Made by a program: the position numbers and the translations under genes. The notes below the pieces were generated by a model. That model was not told the DNA's origin. It worked only from the letters and a program-made list of their open reading frames with translations, and did not search any database. A stretch of DNA of 9,385 nt from an uncultured Eubacterium sp. (GTDB lineage: Bacteria > Bacillota > Clostridia > Peptostreptococcales > Anaerovoracaceae): NCBI GenBank assembly GCA_947367725.1, contig CANBFZ010000044.1, forward strand, positions 1-9,385, written 5' to 3'. Positions 1 to 5,579 of the stretch are shown here, piece by piece; position 1 is the stretch's first letter; each line of letters begins with the position of its first letter.

Positions 1-191
1 CGCTTTCAAAATGGGGATTGGGAAAAAGAGAAAAGGCAAAATCAAAAGCTTGTTCTCTAGAATAAAAAAAAGCTTTTCAAAAATACGCCGTGAATGCAAG
101 CACAAAACATATATTAAGAAAAACTCTAATTCTATTTTAATCTACAGAGCAGTCAAAGTCAAGCTATAGATGTAGCAGAAAGGAGATTAAA
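1..191. other. AT-rich upstream region, no confident gene
   Basis: A very A-rich stretch before the first clear gene. One frame is open from base 1 to a TAG at 58-60 (19 codons) and could be the tail of a gene that starts outside the window, but it is too short to judge. An 8-bp inverted repeat (AAAAGCTT at 44-51, AAGCTTTT at 70-77) is a weak terminator candidate for such a gene. I see no well-spaced -35/-10 pair for the gene starting at 192. Its Shine-Dalgarno sequence (AGGAG, 181-185) is clear. Confidence 0.4.
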
Positions 192-1103
192 ATGAAAAAG
201 TTAATTAGTATGGTGCTTATACTGTCCTTGGTTCTGGGAATGGGAACAACTACATTTGCAGTAGAGTGTTTAAATGTAAATGAAACGACAAACGCTTGTT
301 TTGAAAACAGATGTTTTGTTAAAAAGGTTGATACACTTGATGCAATGATTATTCCAGAATTAAATACATTATGCACAAAAATATCTGTCCTAGAGAAAAA
401 CAGTGAAAATATTGAATACGCCTATACTTTTAAAAATGGTGTAGAAGGTTATGTCAAGGAAACCTTTTTTGCAAACGGAGATATAAAATATTATTTTAAA
501 GAAGGGGATCTTGAAAATATTGTTATAAGTAAAGCAGACGGAACATTTTTATTAGATGGCGAAGAGGTGAGCATTTTCATAGAAAGTGATTCTATTTCAG
601 AAGATGGGGCATTTGTTGGAAGTCAACAGGCTATAGAACCACAGGGAAAGCATTATAATAAAACGGCGTATGTAGACTCACCGCCTTCAGGTACAACAAG
701 AGATGATTACTCTGTTTTTGTTAATACATATGGAGTAAATGTGGACTTTAACAAGGCAGTAAAAAGTTTGACAATAGGTGCGATTATAACGATTCTTACA
801 GGTGGAGTATTGGGAGTTTCTAATTTGGGAGCTGTGGCAGGCACATTAACCAGTCTTGCAACAGGATTTGTTGGAGGTGTTGCAACTACGCTTCAATCAG
901 ATCATCCTCTTTCTGTGGGTTCAAAGATTGAAATTAAAAGATGGCAGCATAAAAACGGATATCAAATTTCTCATAGTAGCGCTGGTGAAGCTCGCTTTGT
1001 CTATAAAGACAGATTGAATTACTATGCGAGGAGTAGTAGTGGTGCATATAAATATTTTGACTATGCGTTAAAATATAGAGTAACAAGAATATACTCTAGC
1101 TAG
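192..1103 (+). CDS. secreted protein of unknown function with glycine-rich hydrophobic segment
   Basis: A 303-aa protein I cannot assign to a family. Residues 1-23 form a typical signal peptide (MKK, hydrophobic core, then T-F-A before V24), so it is probably exported by Sec. The mature N-terminal half is mixed alpha/beta-like and has Cys at 26, 36 and 41, with a fourth near 61. Residues 193-234 form a long hydrophobic Gly/Ala/Thr-rich stretch with repeated GG and GxxxG spacing, like glycine-zipper or pore-forming segments. The C-terminus is rich in Tyr, Ser, Lys and Arg. The start is fixed by AGGAG seven bases upstream. The stop codon TAG overlaps the Shine-Dalgarno sequence of the next gene, so the two are very likely co-transcribed and translationally coupled. 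A secreted membrane-active protein (bacteriocin-like or toxin-like) is possible, but that is inference from composition only. Confidence 0.85.
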   Translation: MKKLISMVLILSLVLGMGTTTFAVECLNVNETTNACFENRCFVKKVDTLDAMIIPELNTLCTKISVLEKNSENIEYAYTFKNGVEGYVKETFFANGDIKYYFKEGDLENIVISKADGTFLLDGEEVSIFIESDSISEDGAFVGSQQAIEPQGKHYNKTAYVDSPPSGTTRDDYSVFVNTYGVNVDFNKAVKSLTIGAIITILTGGVLGVSNLGAVAGTLTSLATGFVGGVATTLQSDHPLSVGSKIEIKRWQHKNGYQISHSSAGEARFVYKDRLNYYARSSSGAYKYFDYALKYRVTRIYSS

Positions 1104-1113
1104 GAGGTTTTAA

Positions 1114-1329
1114 ATGCAATGTCCATTTTGTAAAAATACAATGACATCGGGAAAGCTCATGGGCCTTCGTAGGCTTGCATGGAGTGAGCAGGGGAAAAGG
1201 CGATGGGCATTGTACGAAAAAGAAGGGGAAGTAACTCTTGCCACGGGAGTAGATGTTGCCAAAATAGAAGCGTTCAGATGTGATCAATGCAGAAAAATTA
1301 TTATAGATCTTCCTCAGAGGGGTTTGTAA
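1114..1329 (+). CDS. small zinc-ribbon protein (DUF6487-like)
   Basis: A 71-aa protein with two Cys pairs, CPFC at residues 3-6 and CDQC at 56-59, followed by KIIID. This is the layout of the small PF20097/DUF6487-type zinc ribbons common in Clostridia: an N-terminal CPxC knuckle, a roughly 50-residue insert with a conserved Trp region, and a C-terminal RCxxCxKIIID. Four Cys ligands suggest one structural Zn2+. There is no signal peptide, so it is cytoplasmic. AGGAGG at 1102-1107 overlaps the stop codon of the secreted-protein gene, which argues for an operon. The biological role of the family is unknown to me. A regulatory or accessory role for the upstream protein is inference. The family assignment is from memory of the motif pattern. 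Confidence 0.85.
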   Translation: MQCPFCKNTMTSGKLMGLRRLAWSEQGKRRWALYEKEGEVTLATGVDVAKIEAFRCDQCRKIIIDLPQRGL

Positions 1330-1331
1330 AA

Positions 1332-1433
1332 ATGCAAGCTTTAGGCGATTTGTATTTGCAAAATGTAATGATACAAGATAAGAAAAACAGAATAGAAGGT
1401 TATGCGTATTATACATGGGGGCATAGAGAATAA
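1332..1433 (+). CDS. possible 33-aa small ORF
   Basis: An ATG two bases after the zinc-ribbon stop codon opens a 33-codon frame (starting MQALGDLYLQ, ending YTWGHRE). A purine-rich GAGGGG stretch at about 1317-1322 could serve as a ribosome binding site, though the spacing of about ten bases is slightly long. The peptide has no signal sequence or recognisable motif. Close coupling to the gene before it is the only positive evidence. It may be a real third cistron, the decayed remnant of a longer gene, or chance. Confidence 0.3.
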   Translation: MQALGDLYLQNVMIQDKKNRIEGYAYYTWGHRE

Positions 1434-1574
1434 TCTAAAATATCTACACATTATATAGTGAAATGTTAAGTTTATAAATAAATAAAATATACATACAGTT
1501 ATTTTACAATAATATAGATTGCTAATTTAGACATCTATATTATTGTAAAATTACAGGAGAGGAGATTTTACTGT
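1434..1574. other. AT-rich intergenic spacer with an inverted repeat
   Basis: This non-coding stretch between the zinc-ribbon cluster and the hepT remnant is extremely AT-rich. Apart from the 19-bp inverted repeat listed separately, it holds only the hepT Shine-Dalgarno region (AGGAGAGGAG, about 1555-1564). No antitoxin gene is present in it. It has several -10-like AT stretches but no convincing -35/-10 pair. Confidence 0.5.
1501..1551. repeat. perfect 19-bp inverted repeat upstream of hepT
   Basis: ATTTTACAATAATATAGAT (1501-1519) and its exact reverse complement (1533-1551) flank a 13-base spacer. Two further pairs follow after one mismatch (1498-1499 with 1553-1554). The arms are almost entirely A/T and no T-tract follows, so a normal rho-independent terminator is unlikely. 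The repeat ends 23 bases before the hepT start codon. It could be an operator for a dimeric repressor, an mRNA leader stem-loop, or the scar of a small element. Confidence 0.7.
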
Positions 1575-1922
1575 ATGAAAAAAGATCCAATGGATGATGT
1601 CATAACGATCCGAAAAATGCTTAATTATTGCAAAGATATTGAAGCATTAATGGATAAATATGGGAGGAATTATGAGTTATATTAAACTGATATCTCATAT
1701 CAATATTCTTGTAATATGTGCATTATCCAGATTGGAGAGCTTGTTTCTCGTTTAAGTGAAGCGTTTTTAGAAAAGCATTCAAAAATCCCTTGGTATGCAA
1801 TCAAGGCGATGCGTAATCTTCATGCACATGATTATGATCATATTAACTTCGAGATTGTTTGGGAGACGTTAACAAAAGATATCCCTGAACTTGAGGATGC
1901 TTTACAGAAAATTATTATTTAG
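1575..1922 (+). pseudogene. hepT: HepT-like HEPN ribonuclease toxin, interrupted by an in-frame TAA
   Basis: Read as one frame, this is a complete 115-codon HepT/DUF86-type protein with a single TAA at codon 37 (1683-1685). Codons 1-36 match the start of the family (MKKDPMDDVI, then a helix with Y/C/I spacing). After the stop the same frame continues with the conserved IQIGELVSRLSE region, a PW motif, and the catalytic HEPN signature RNLHAHDY at codons 80-87 (R-x4-H-x-Y). It ends in the usual IVWETLTKDIPEL helix. HepT is the RNase toxin of MntA-HepT systems, in which the MNT nucleotidyltransferase antitoxin AMPylates the Tyr. No mntA is present on either side. A strong Shine-Dalgarno sequence precedes the ATG. 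Restart at the internal ATG (1716) would give 68 residues with the catalytic motif but without the first helix, so activity is doubtful. One base change (TTA to TAA) would explain the lesion. Confidence 0.85.
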
Positions 1923-1935
1923 AAAGCGTTACAAT

Positions 1936-2040
1936 CGTTATGGCAGTTTATCGATGCGCGTGAATCCTGCCATAACTTTTCTATCTGTTCGTACGGAACG
2001 TTATGGTAAACTGACCTGAAAGGGTCAAAGTACCATAACG
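1936..2040. repeat. 105-bp block of two hairpins sharing GTTATGG arms
   Basis: Two inverted repeats stand side by side between convergent genes. The first is GTTATGGCAG (1937-1946) with CTGCCATAAC (1967-1976). The second is CGTTATGGTA (1999-2008) with TACCATAACG (2031-2040), and it encloses an inner 5-bp stem, TGACC (2012-2016) with GGTCA (2023-2027). The GTTATGG cores alternate in orientation at steps of 33, 30 and 33 bases. The outer ends CGTTATGG and CCATAACG are also complementary. Hairpin one is followed by TTTT on the plus strand and may end hepT transcripts. Hairpin two lies 15 bases past the HK1 stop codon on the minus strand but lacks a T-tract. A REP/MITE-like element is an alternative. 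Confidence 0.65.
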
Positions 2041-2055
2041 CAACCTAAAATTAGC

Positions 2056-3426
2056 TTAATTCGTACCTTTCGGCAGTACAACTGTAAACTTACTGCCTTG
2101 CCCAAAGACGCTTTCGGCGATGACACTGCCGCCATGGGTTTCGGCAATCCATTTGACCATAGAAAGACCCAGTCCGAAACTGCCGTCTTCTGCAGTTCTG
2201 GCTTTATCGACTTTATAAAACCTGTTGAAAATGTTCGGCAGGTCTTCTTTTTTTATTCCGATTCCGTTATCTTCCACTGTAATTACAATGTTTTCACCGC
2301 AGACTAGAGTCAGTTTTACATAAGGATCTGCATCGAAACGTCGGTATTTGATGCCGTTGGTAATCAGATTCATGATCATGCGCATTAGCAGGGTTTCATC
2401 GGCTTCTATCTCCACATTTGGTGTAATGTCAGCATACAGATGTACATCCTTCTCGCCTGCAACTAGAGATAGTTCACCGACGATACTTTCACATAAGATC
2501 GACAAATCAAAAGCCTCCCGTTCCATAGCGTCTTCCAGATTGATGGTACGGGAAATCTGCAGAAGTTGCTGAATGAGTGACATGGTGCGGTGACACTGTG
2601 TTTCAATGGTGGTAATCGATTCCCTATATTCTTCTACACTGCGGTTTTTCTGTAAGGTATATTCGCATTCTGCAAGCATCACAGAGATTGGCGTTTTCAG
2701 TTCATGAGAAACGTCAGAGGAAAATTCTTTTTCTGCAAGAAAAGCATTTTCCAGCCGTTCCATCATATCGTTCAACGTCTGCGACAGGTCATAAAGTTCA
2801 TCTTTGACTTCACCCTGGGGCAGCCGTTTGGAAAGATCCCTGCCGCTTCCGATGGAATTTGCTGCGGCAATAATCTCTGCCACCGGTGCAAATGCACGGT
2901 TTGTAATCCTTCGTCCAGCTAAAATCGCAGCGGCAAGTAGCAGTGGCAGCGCGATGGAGGAAAGATAAATGACAGTACGCAAAGTCTGCAGGGAACTGTC
3001 CATGGCATAAATACCCCTGACCCAGATGCCTTGTCCGTTTTCGTAAGTCTGATATAAATCATAAATCAACCAGATGTCTTCCCCAGAGTCGAACTCCTGA
3101 TGATCGCCATTTTGCAGTGGAGTTTTGGATGGAAAGTCACGGGGCGTAGAACCTTTGATCAGTCTGCCTTCCTCACTGTAAATGAGCAGTGTAACTCCTT
3201 TGCTGTAAGAATCAAAGTCACTGTCTATCTGTATGACGTCGTTTTTACATTCGATCTCATCAAAAGCATTTTGCACGGCGCGCATGACGGTATCTTTAGA
3301 AACCACTTGTACCTGTCTGCTGGCTGTGATAAGAAAAACGCCAGCTAGAAGTAATGTAATAAAGATCAATATCAGAGAATAATACAGCGTGACCCGCTTT
3401 CTGATAGAAGTATGTTTCATGTTCAT
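2056..3426 (-). CDS. sensor histidine kinase (HK1) of the minus-strand two-component system
   Basis: A 456-aa membrane histidine kinase. TM1 spans about residues 14-35, an extracytoplasmic sensor loop of about 115 residues follows, TM2 is at about 151-171, and a HAMP linker at about 172-225. The H-box VSHELKTPI carries the phospho-accepting His241. The N-box (MNLITNGIKY), G1 (DNGIGI), F-box (IFNRFYKVDKAR) and G2 (GSFGLGLSM) are all intact, so it should be active. Length and layout are typical of EnvZ/QseC/CusS-class kinases paired with OmpR-type regulators. It starts three bases after the RR1 stop codon, with GATGAG inside the end of RR1 as ribosome binding site, so the two genes form an operon. 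The sensor loop does not reveal the ligand. Divergence from a PepSY gene suggests the system senses envelope or cation conditions and controls that gene, as proposed for the YkoGH arrangement in Bacillus; this is inference. Confidence 0.95.
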   Translation of the reverse strand: MNMKHTSIRKRVTLYYSLILIFITLLLAGVFLITASRQVQVVSKDTVMRAVQNAFDEIECKNDVIQIDSDFDSYSKGVTLLIYSEEGRLIKGSTPRDFPSKTPLQNGDHQEFDSGEDIWLIYDLYQTYENGQGIWVRGIYAMDSSLQTLRTVIYLSSIALPLLLAAAILAGRRITNRAFAPVAEIIAAANSIGSGRDLSKRLPQGEVKDELYDLSQTLNDMMERLENAFLAEKEFSSDVSHELKTPISVMLAECEYTLQKNRSVEEYRESITTIETQCHRTMSLIQQLLQISRTINLEDAMEREAFDLSILCESIVGELSLVAGEKDVHLYADITPNVEIEADETLLMRMIMNLITNGIKYRRFDADPYVKLTLVCGENIVITVEDNGIGIKKEDLPNIFNRFYKVDKARTAEDGSFGLGLSMVKWIAETHGGSVIAESVFGQGSKFTVVLPKGTN

Positions 3427-3429
3427 AGT

Positions 3430-4107
3430 TTATGTCTCATCCTTTATGACATAACCCAGACCGCGTACAGTCTGAATCAGTTTCATCGAAAAATCTGCAT
3501 CGATTTTGCCGCGCAGGGTGCGGATATAGACATCGATGATGTTGCTGCTGCCCTCATAATCATAGTTCCAGATATGATGCATCATTTTCTCCCGGGACAG
3601 CACGATGCCTTTGTTATGCATCAGATATTCCAAAATCGCAAATTCCTTTGCAGTAAGAGGAATTTCTTTCCCTTCGCGAACTGCAATTTTTCGATTGATG
3701 TCCAGGGTAAGCGGTCCTACAGAAATCATATTGTCCACGCGTTCAATGCCGCTTCTTCGGATCATCACGCGAATTCTTGCAGAAAGTTCTTCCAGAGAGA
3801 AAGGTTTCGTCAGATAATCGTCAGCGCCGCTATCCAGCCCTGCAACCTTATCTTCAATGGTACTTTTTGCAGTAAGCAACAATACCGGTGTTTTTACCTT
3901 GCGGCTGCGCATGGTTTTCAGCACAGAAATTCCGTCCAGTCCCGGCAGCATGATATCTAAAATAACAGCATCATATTCTGTGCCTGCAATATAATCCAGT
4001 GCATCAGCGCCGTCATGGCAGGCGTCTACCGCGTAGCCTTCTGCCTTTAGGTGCTTGGAAACAGTTTGACAAAGTCTTGTTTCGTCTTCTACAATGAGTA
4101 ATTTCAT
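3430..4107 (-). CDS. OmpR/PhoB-family response regulator (RR1)
   Basis: A 225-aa DNA-binding response regulator in a start-corrected frame. The receiver domain (about 1-115) has the acidic pocket E7/D8, phosphorylation site Asp51 in ILDIMLPG, Thr79 and Lys101 (in DDYLTKPFS). The C-terminal winged helix (about 130-225) has the LTAKEFAILEYL entry and the NIIDVYIRTLRGK recognition-helix region, ending in VRGLGYVI. The frame is also open from an ATG at 4122, but only the ATG at 4107 has a well-placed Shine-Dalgarno sequence (GGAGG, eight bases upstream); the upstream ATG has none. It is the first gene of the RR1-HK1 operon and diverges from the PepSY gene. A sigma-A-like promoter precedes it. Likely targets are its own promoter and the PepSY promoter, which share a 12-bp repeat. 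Confidence 0.95.
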   Translation of the reverse strand: MKLLIVEDETRLCQTVSKHLKAEGYAVDACHDGADALDYIAGTEYDAVILDIMLPGLDGISVLKTMRSRKVKTPVLLLTAKSTIEDKVAGLDSGADDYLTKPFSLEELSARIRVMIRRSGIERVDNMISVGPLTLDINRKIAVREGKEIPLTAKEFAILEYLMHNKGIVLSREKMMHHIWNYDYEGSSNIIDVYIRTLRGKIDADFSMKLIQTVRGLGYVIKDET

Positions 4108-4147
4108 CAGGAATTCCTCCATATTGATTCACGTATAATACATCTTT

Positions 4148-4175
4148 ATTATATTTCATTTTTACAAAAAAACAA
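4148..4175 (-). promoter_or_regulatory. sigma-A-type promoter for RR1-HK1
   Basis: On the minus strand, TTGTTT (4170-4175) is followed after 16 bases by a consensus TATAAT (4148-4153), about 41 bases upstream of the corrected RR1 start. This is the best-spaced conventional promoter in the divergent region. The spacer contains the reverse of TTTCATTTTTAC (4154-4165), which recurs at the PepSY promoter, so a regulator bound there would sit on the promoter. Confidence 0.6.
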
Positions 4176-4216
4176 GGTGTGTATGAAATACCGCTGCCTG
4201 ATGCGGTGCAATAAAC

Positions 4217-4230
4217 GAAAAAATTTTTTC
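4217..4230. repeat. GA6T6C palindrome in the divergent region
   Basis: A perfect 14-bp palindrome (G, six A, six T, C) lies just upstream of the TTTTCAT repeats. An A-tract/T-tract of this kind bends DNA and could act as an UP-like element for the PepSY promoter. A small hairpin (ACCGC 4190-4194 with GCGGT 4203-4207) lies next to it. Function is not shown by sequence alone. Confidence 0.35.
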
Positions 4231-4232
4231 CT

Positions 4233-4266
4233 TTTTCATGTTCTTTTCATTTTTACGGGTTATTCT
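4233..4266 (+). promoter_or_regulatory. PepSY-gene promoter with 11-bp-phased TTTTCAT repeats
   Basis: TTTTCAT occurs at 4233-4239 and again at 4244-4250, exactly 11 bases apart, the spacing used by head-to-tail OmpR/PhoB-family dimers. A -10-like TATTCT follows at 4261-4266, flanked by GGGT and ACCC (4257-4260, 4267-4270). No -35 lies 17 bases upstream of that -10, which fits activator-dependent transcription. Counted from TTCAT (4235), the geometry (half-site, N5, half-site, N9, -10) equals that of the two TTGAC promoters downstream. RR1, encoded divergently, is the natural candidate regulator; this is inference. Confidence 0.5.
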
Positions 4267-4321
4267 ACCCATACAGACAGATAATAAGGAGATACAAAAA
4301 TATTTTTACAGGAGGGAAACC

Positions 4322-5455
4322 ATGAACAAGTTCATGAATAAAAAAACGGCTATGATCGCCGCAGTTGTGGCAGTGGTACTCATTGGTGCGATTGTCGTAT
4401 CTACATCGTTTTCTTCTGCCTTGACATTGGACGAGGCAAAGGAAATTGCGAAAGGATATGTGCCGGCAACCGCCACTTTTATCACCAGCGAAGAAGAAGA
4501 AAACAAATATGAAGTCATGTTTCATGATGATGCCAACGCCGAAGGCTTTGAAGTGGAAGTCAGCAAGAACACGAAGAAAGTGAAAAAAGTGGAAAGTCAG
4601 TTGGACAATGACTTAGGGGCAGAAAAAGTCGAACTGAAAGAAGCTGACGTTGAGAAAATTATAAAAGAAAAATTTGACGGTGTGACAAGTGTTAAAGTAA
4701 CGCTGAATAAAGACAATGGATTATATGCGTATGAGGCAGATTTTAAATCCAATGAATTTTATGGTGACGCCGATGTGCATCCGGTGACTGGCGCAATTTT
4801 GGAAAGCACCATTAAATTTGGTACAGCGGTTACAATTCCGTCTGATGATAAAAATGATGACCAAACAGGAGATTTCCTTTCTTACGAAGAGGTAGAAAAA
4901 GCTGTGCTGAAAGCTGCAGGCGGCGGCTTTGTCAAAGATATCGACCTGGAAAAGAAAAAGGGAAATTACTACTATGAGGTAGAACTCATAAAAGATGGGA
5001 AAGAGTACGACTATATCGTAGATGCTAAAACTGGCAAAGTAACGCTGGAAAATGAGCATGATGCTTATTTCGATTATGATGACGACGATGATTGGGATGA
5101 TGACCATCACGATGGAAATATTGACGGCGGAAATCAAAGTACCGGCAACAATTCGCAGGGCGGCACCAGTGGCGGCAGCGATGACAACGGCAGAATTTCT
5201 TACGAAAAAGCAAAATCTATTGTTTTGGCAAAAATTCCAGGTGCGACAATTGTAAAGCTGAAGCTGGAAAAGGATGACGGCATTTATGTCTACGAGGGCG
5301 AAGCCATTTTAGGCAACTATGAATATGAATTTGAAATCAATGCGTCTTCCGGTGTGATTATCGATTGGGATAAAGAGCATATTGACGACGATGATGATGA
5401 CTGGGATGATGACGACTGGGATGACGATGATGATGACGACGATTGGGATGACTAA
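4322..5455 (+). CDS. secreted or anchored protein with four PepSY repeats and Asp/Trp tracts
   Basis: A 377-aa protein starting at the ATG with AGGAGGG (4310-4316) upstream; the longer frame from 4238 has no ribosome binding site and covers the promoter. Residues 9-33 are a signal peptide or membrane anchor ending S-S-A before L34. Four PepSY-like units follow, at about 34-95, 105-170, 186-248 and 292-350. Each has the family pattern: an L/I-S/T-x-E/D-E/K-A helix, then a YEV-type strand pair, then an A-x-T/S-G-x-V/I hairpin. Units three and four are each followed by an Asp/Trp tract (DYDDDDDWDDDHH at about 251-263; 355-377 with Trp361, 366 and 375 among 20 Asp). A Gly/Ser/Asn linker joins them, which suggests duplication of a PepSY-plus-acidic module. 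PepSY domains occur in peptidase propeptides and envelope regulators. The Asp tracts could bind Ca2+ or other cations outside the cell. It is monocistronic, with its own promoter and terminator, and lies between two TCS operons. Confidence 0.92.
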   Translation: MNKFMNKKTAMIAAVVAVVLIGAIVVSTSFSSALTLDEAKEIAKGYVPATATFITSEEEENKYEVMFHDDANAEGFEVEVSKNTKKVKKVESQLDNDLGAEKVELKEADVEKIIKEKFDGVTSVKVTLNKDNGLYAYEADFKSNEFYGDADVHPVTGAILESTIKFGTAVTIPSDDKNDDQTGDFLSYEEVEKAVLKAAGGGFVKDIDLEKKKGNYYYEVELIKDGKEYDYIVDAKTGKVTLENEHDAYFDYDDDDDWDDDHHDGNIDGGNQSTGNNSQGGTSGGSDDNGRISYEKAKSIVLAKIPGATIVKLKLEKDDGIYVYEGEAILGNYEYEFEINASSGVIIDWDKEHIDDDDDDWDDDDWDDDDDDDDWDD

Positions 5456-5468
5456 AGCATAGGAACAG

Positions 5469-5507
5469 CGGTTCGCCGGTGAAAAAACACCAGGCGAACC
5501 GTTTTTT
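5469..5507 (+). terminator. rho-independent terminator of the PepSY gene
   Basis: CGGTTCGCC (5469-5477) pairs with GGCGAACCG (5493-5501), with an inner GGTG/CACC stem around an A6 loop and one unpaired A (5492). Six T follow at 5502-5507. It starts 13 bases after the PepSY stop codon and separates that gene from the RR2 operon. Confidence 0.92.
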
Positions 5508-5516
5508 CTTGATTCC

Positions 5517-5548
5517 TTGACAAAATCTTGACTTTTTTCTGGTAAAAT
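5517..5548 (+). promoter_or_regulatory. RR2-HK2 promoter with TTGAC direct repeat
   Basis: TTGACA (5517-5522), five bases, TTGACT (5528-5533), nine bases, then TAAAAT (5543-5548), which is preceded by TG at 5540-5541 (extended -10). The repeats are 11 bases apart, as in OmpR/PhoB-family binding sites. TTGACA to -10 is 20 bases and TTGACT to -10 is 9, so neither is a normal -35; this resembles Pho-box promoters, where the activator replaces -35 contact. The same layout precedes the lipoprotein gene. Autoregulation by RR2 is the simplest reading. Confidence 0.6.
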
Positions 5549-5579
5549 GAAAAAAGTATGAGAAAACGAGGAGAAAGCC

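Noticed and set aside
11..169. A 52-codon frame from an ATG at 11 encoding a very Lys/Arg-rich peptide
   Set aside because: The A-rich DNA yields Lys codons in this frame by composition. Almost no upstream sequence is available to judge a ribosome binding site, and the frame overlaps the probable leader of the gene at 192.
3412..3960. A 182-codon plus-strand frame opposite RR1
   Set aside because: It lies wholly opposite a confident response regulator gene, with no motif or ribosome binding site; an antisense shadow.
4108..4122. Start of RR1 at the ATG at 4122, adding five residues
   Set aside because: The upstream bases lack a ribosome binding site, and the GGAGG that serves the ATG at 4107 lies inside this extension; MKLLIVEDE is the family's normal start.
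4238..4321. Longer start of the PepSY protein at 4238
   Set aside because: No Shine-Dalgarno sequence, the extension is not signal-peptide-like, and it would overlap the promoter; the ATG at 4322 has AGGAGGG at the right distance.
4721..5137. A 138-codon minus-strand frame opposite the PepSY gene
   Set aside because: It arises from the Asp-rich codon pattern on the other strand (ATC/GTC read as Ile/Val) and has no ribosome binding site or family resemblance.
5517..5548. Reading TTGACA to TAAAAT as an ordinary sigma-A promoter
   Set aside because: The spacer is 20 bases, too long for efficient sigma-A recognition, and the 11-bp-phased second TTGAC is better explained as part of a regulator site.
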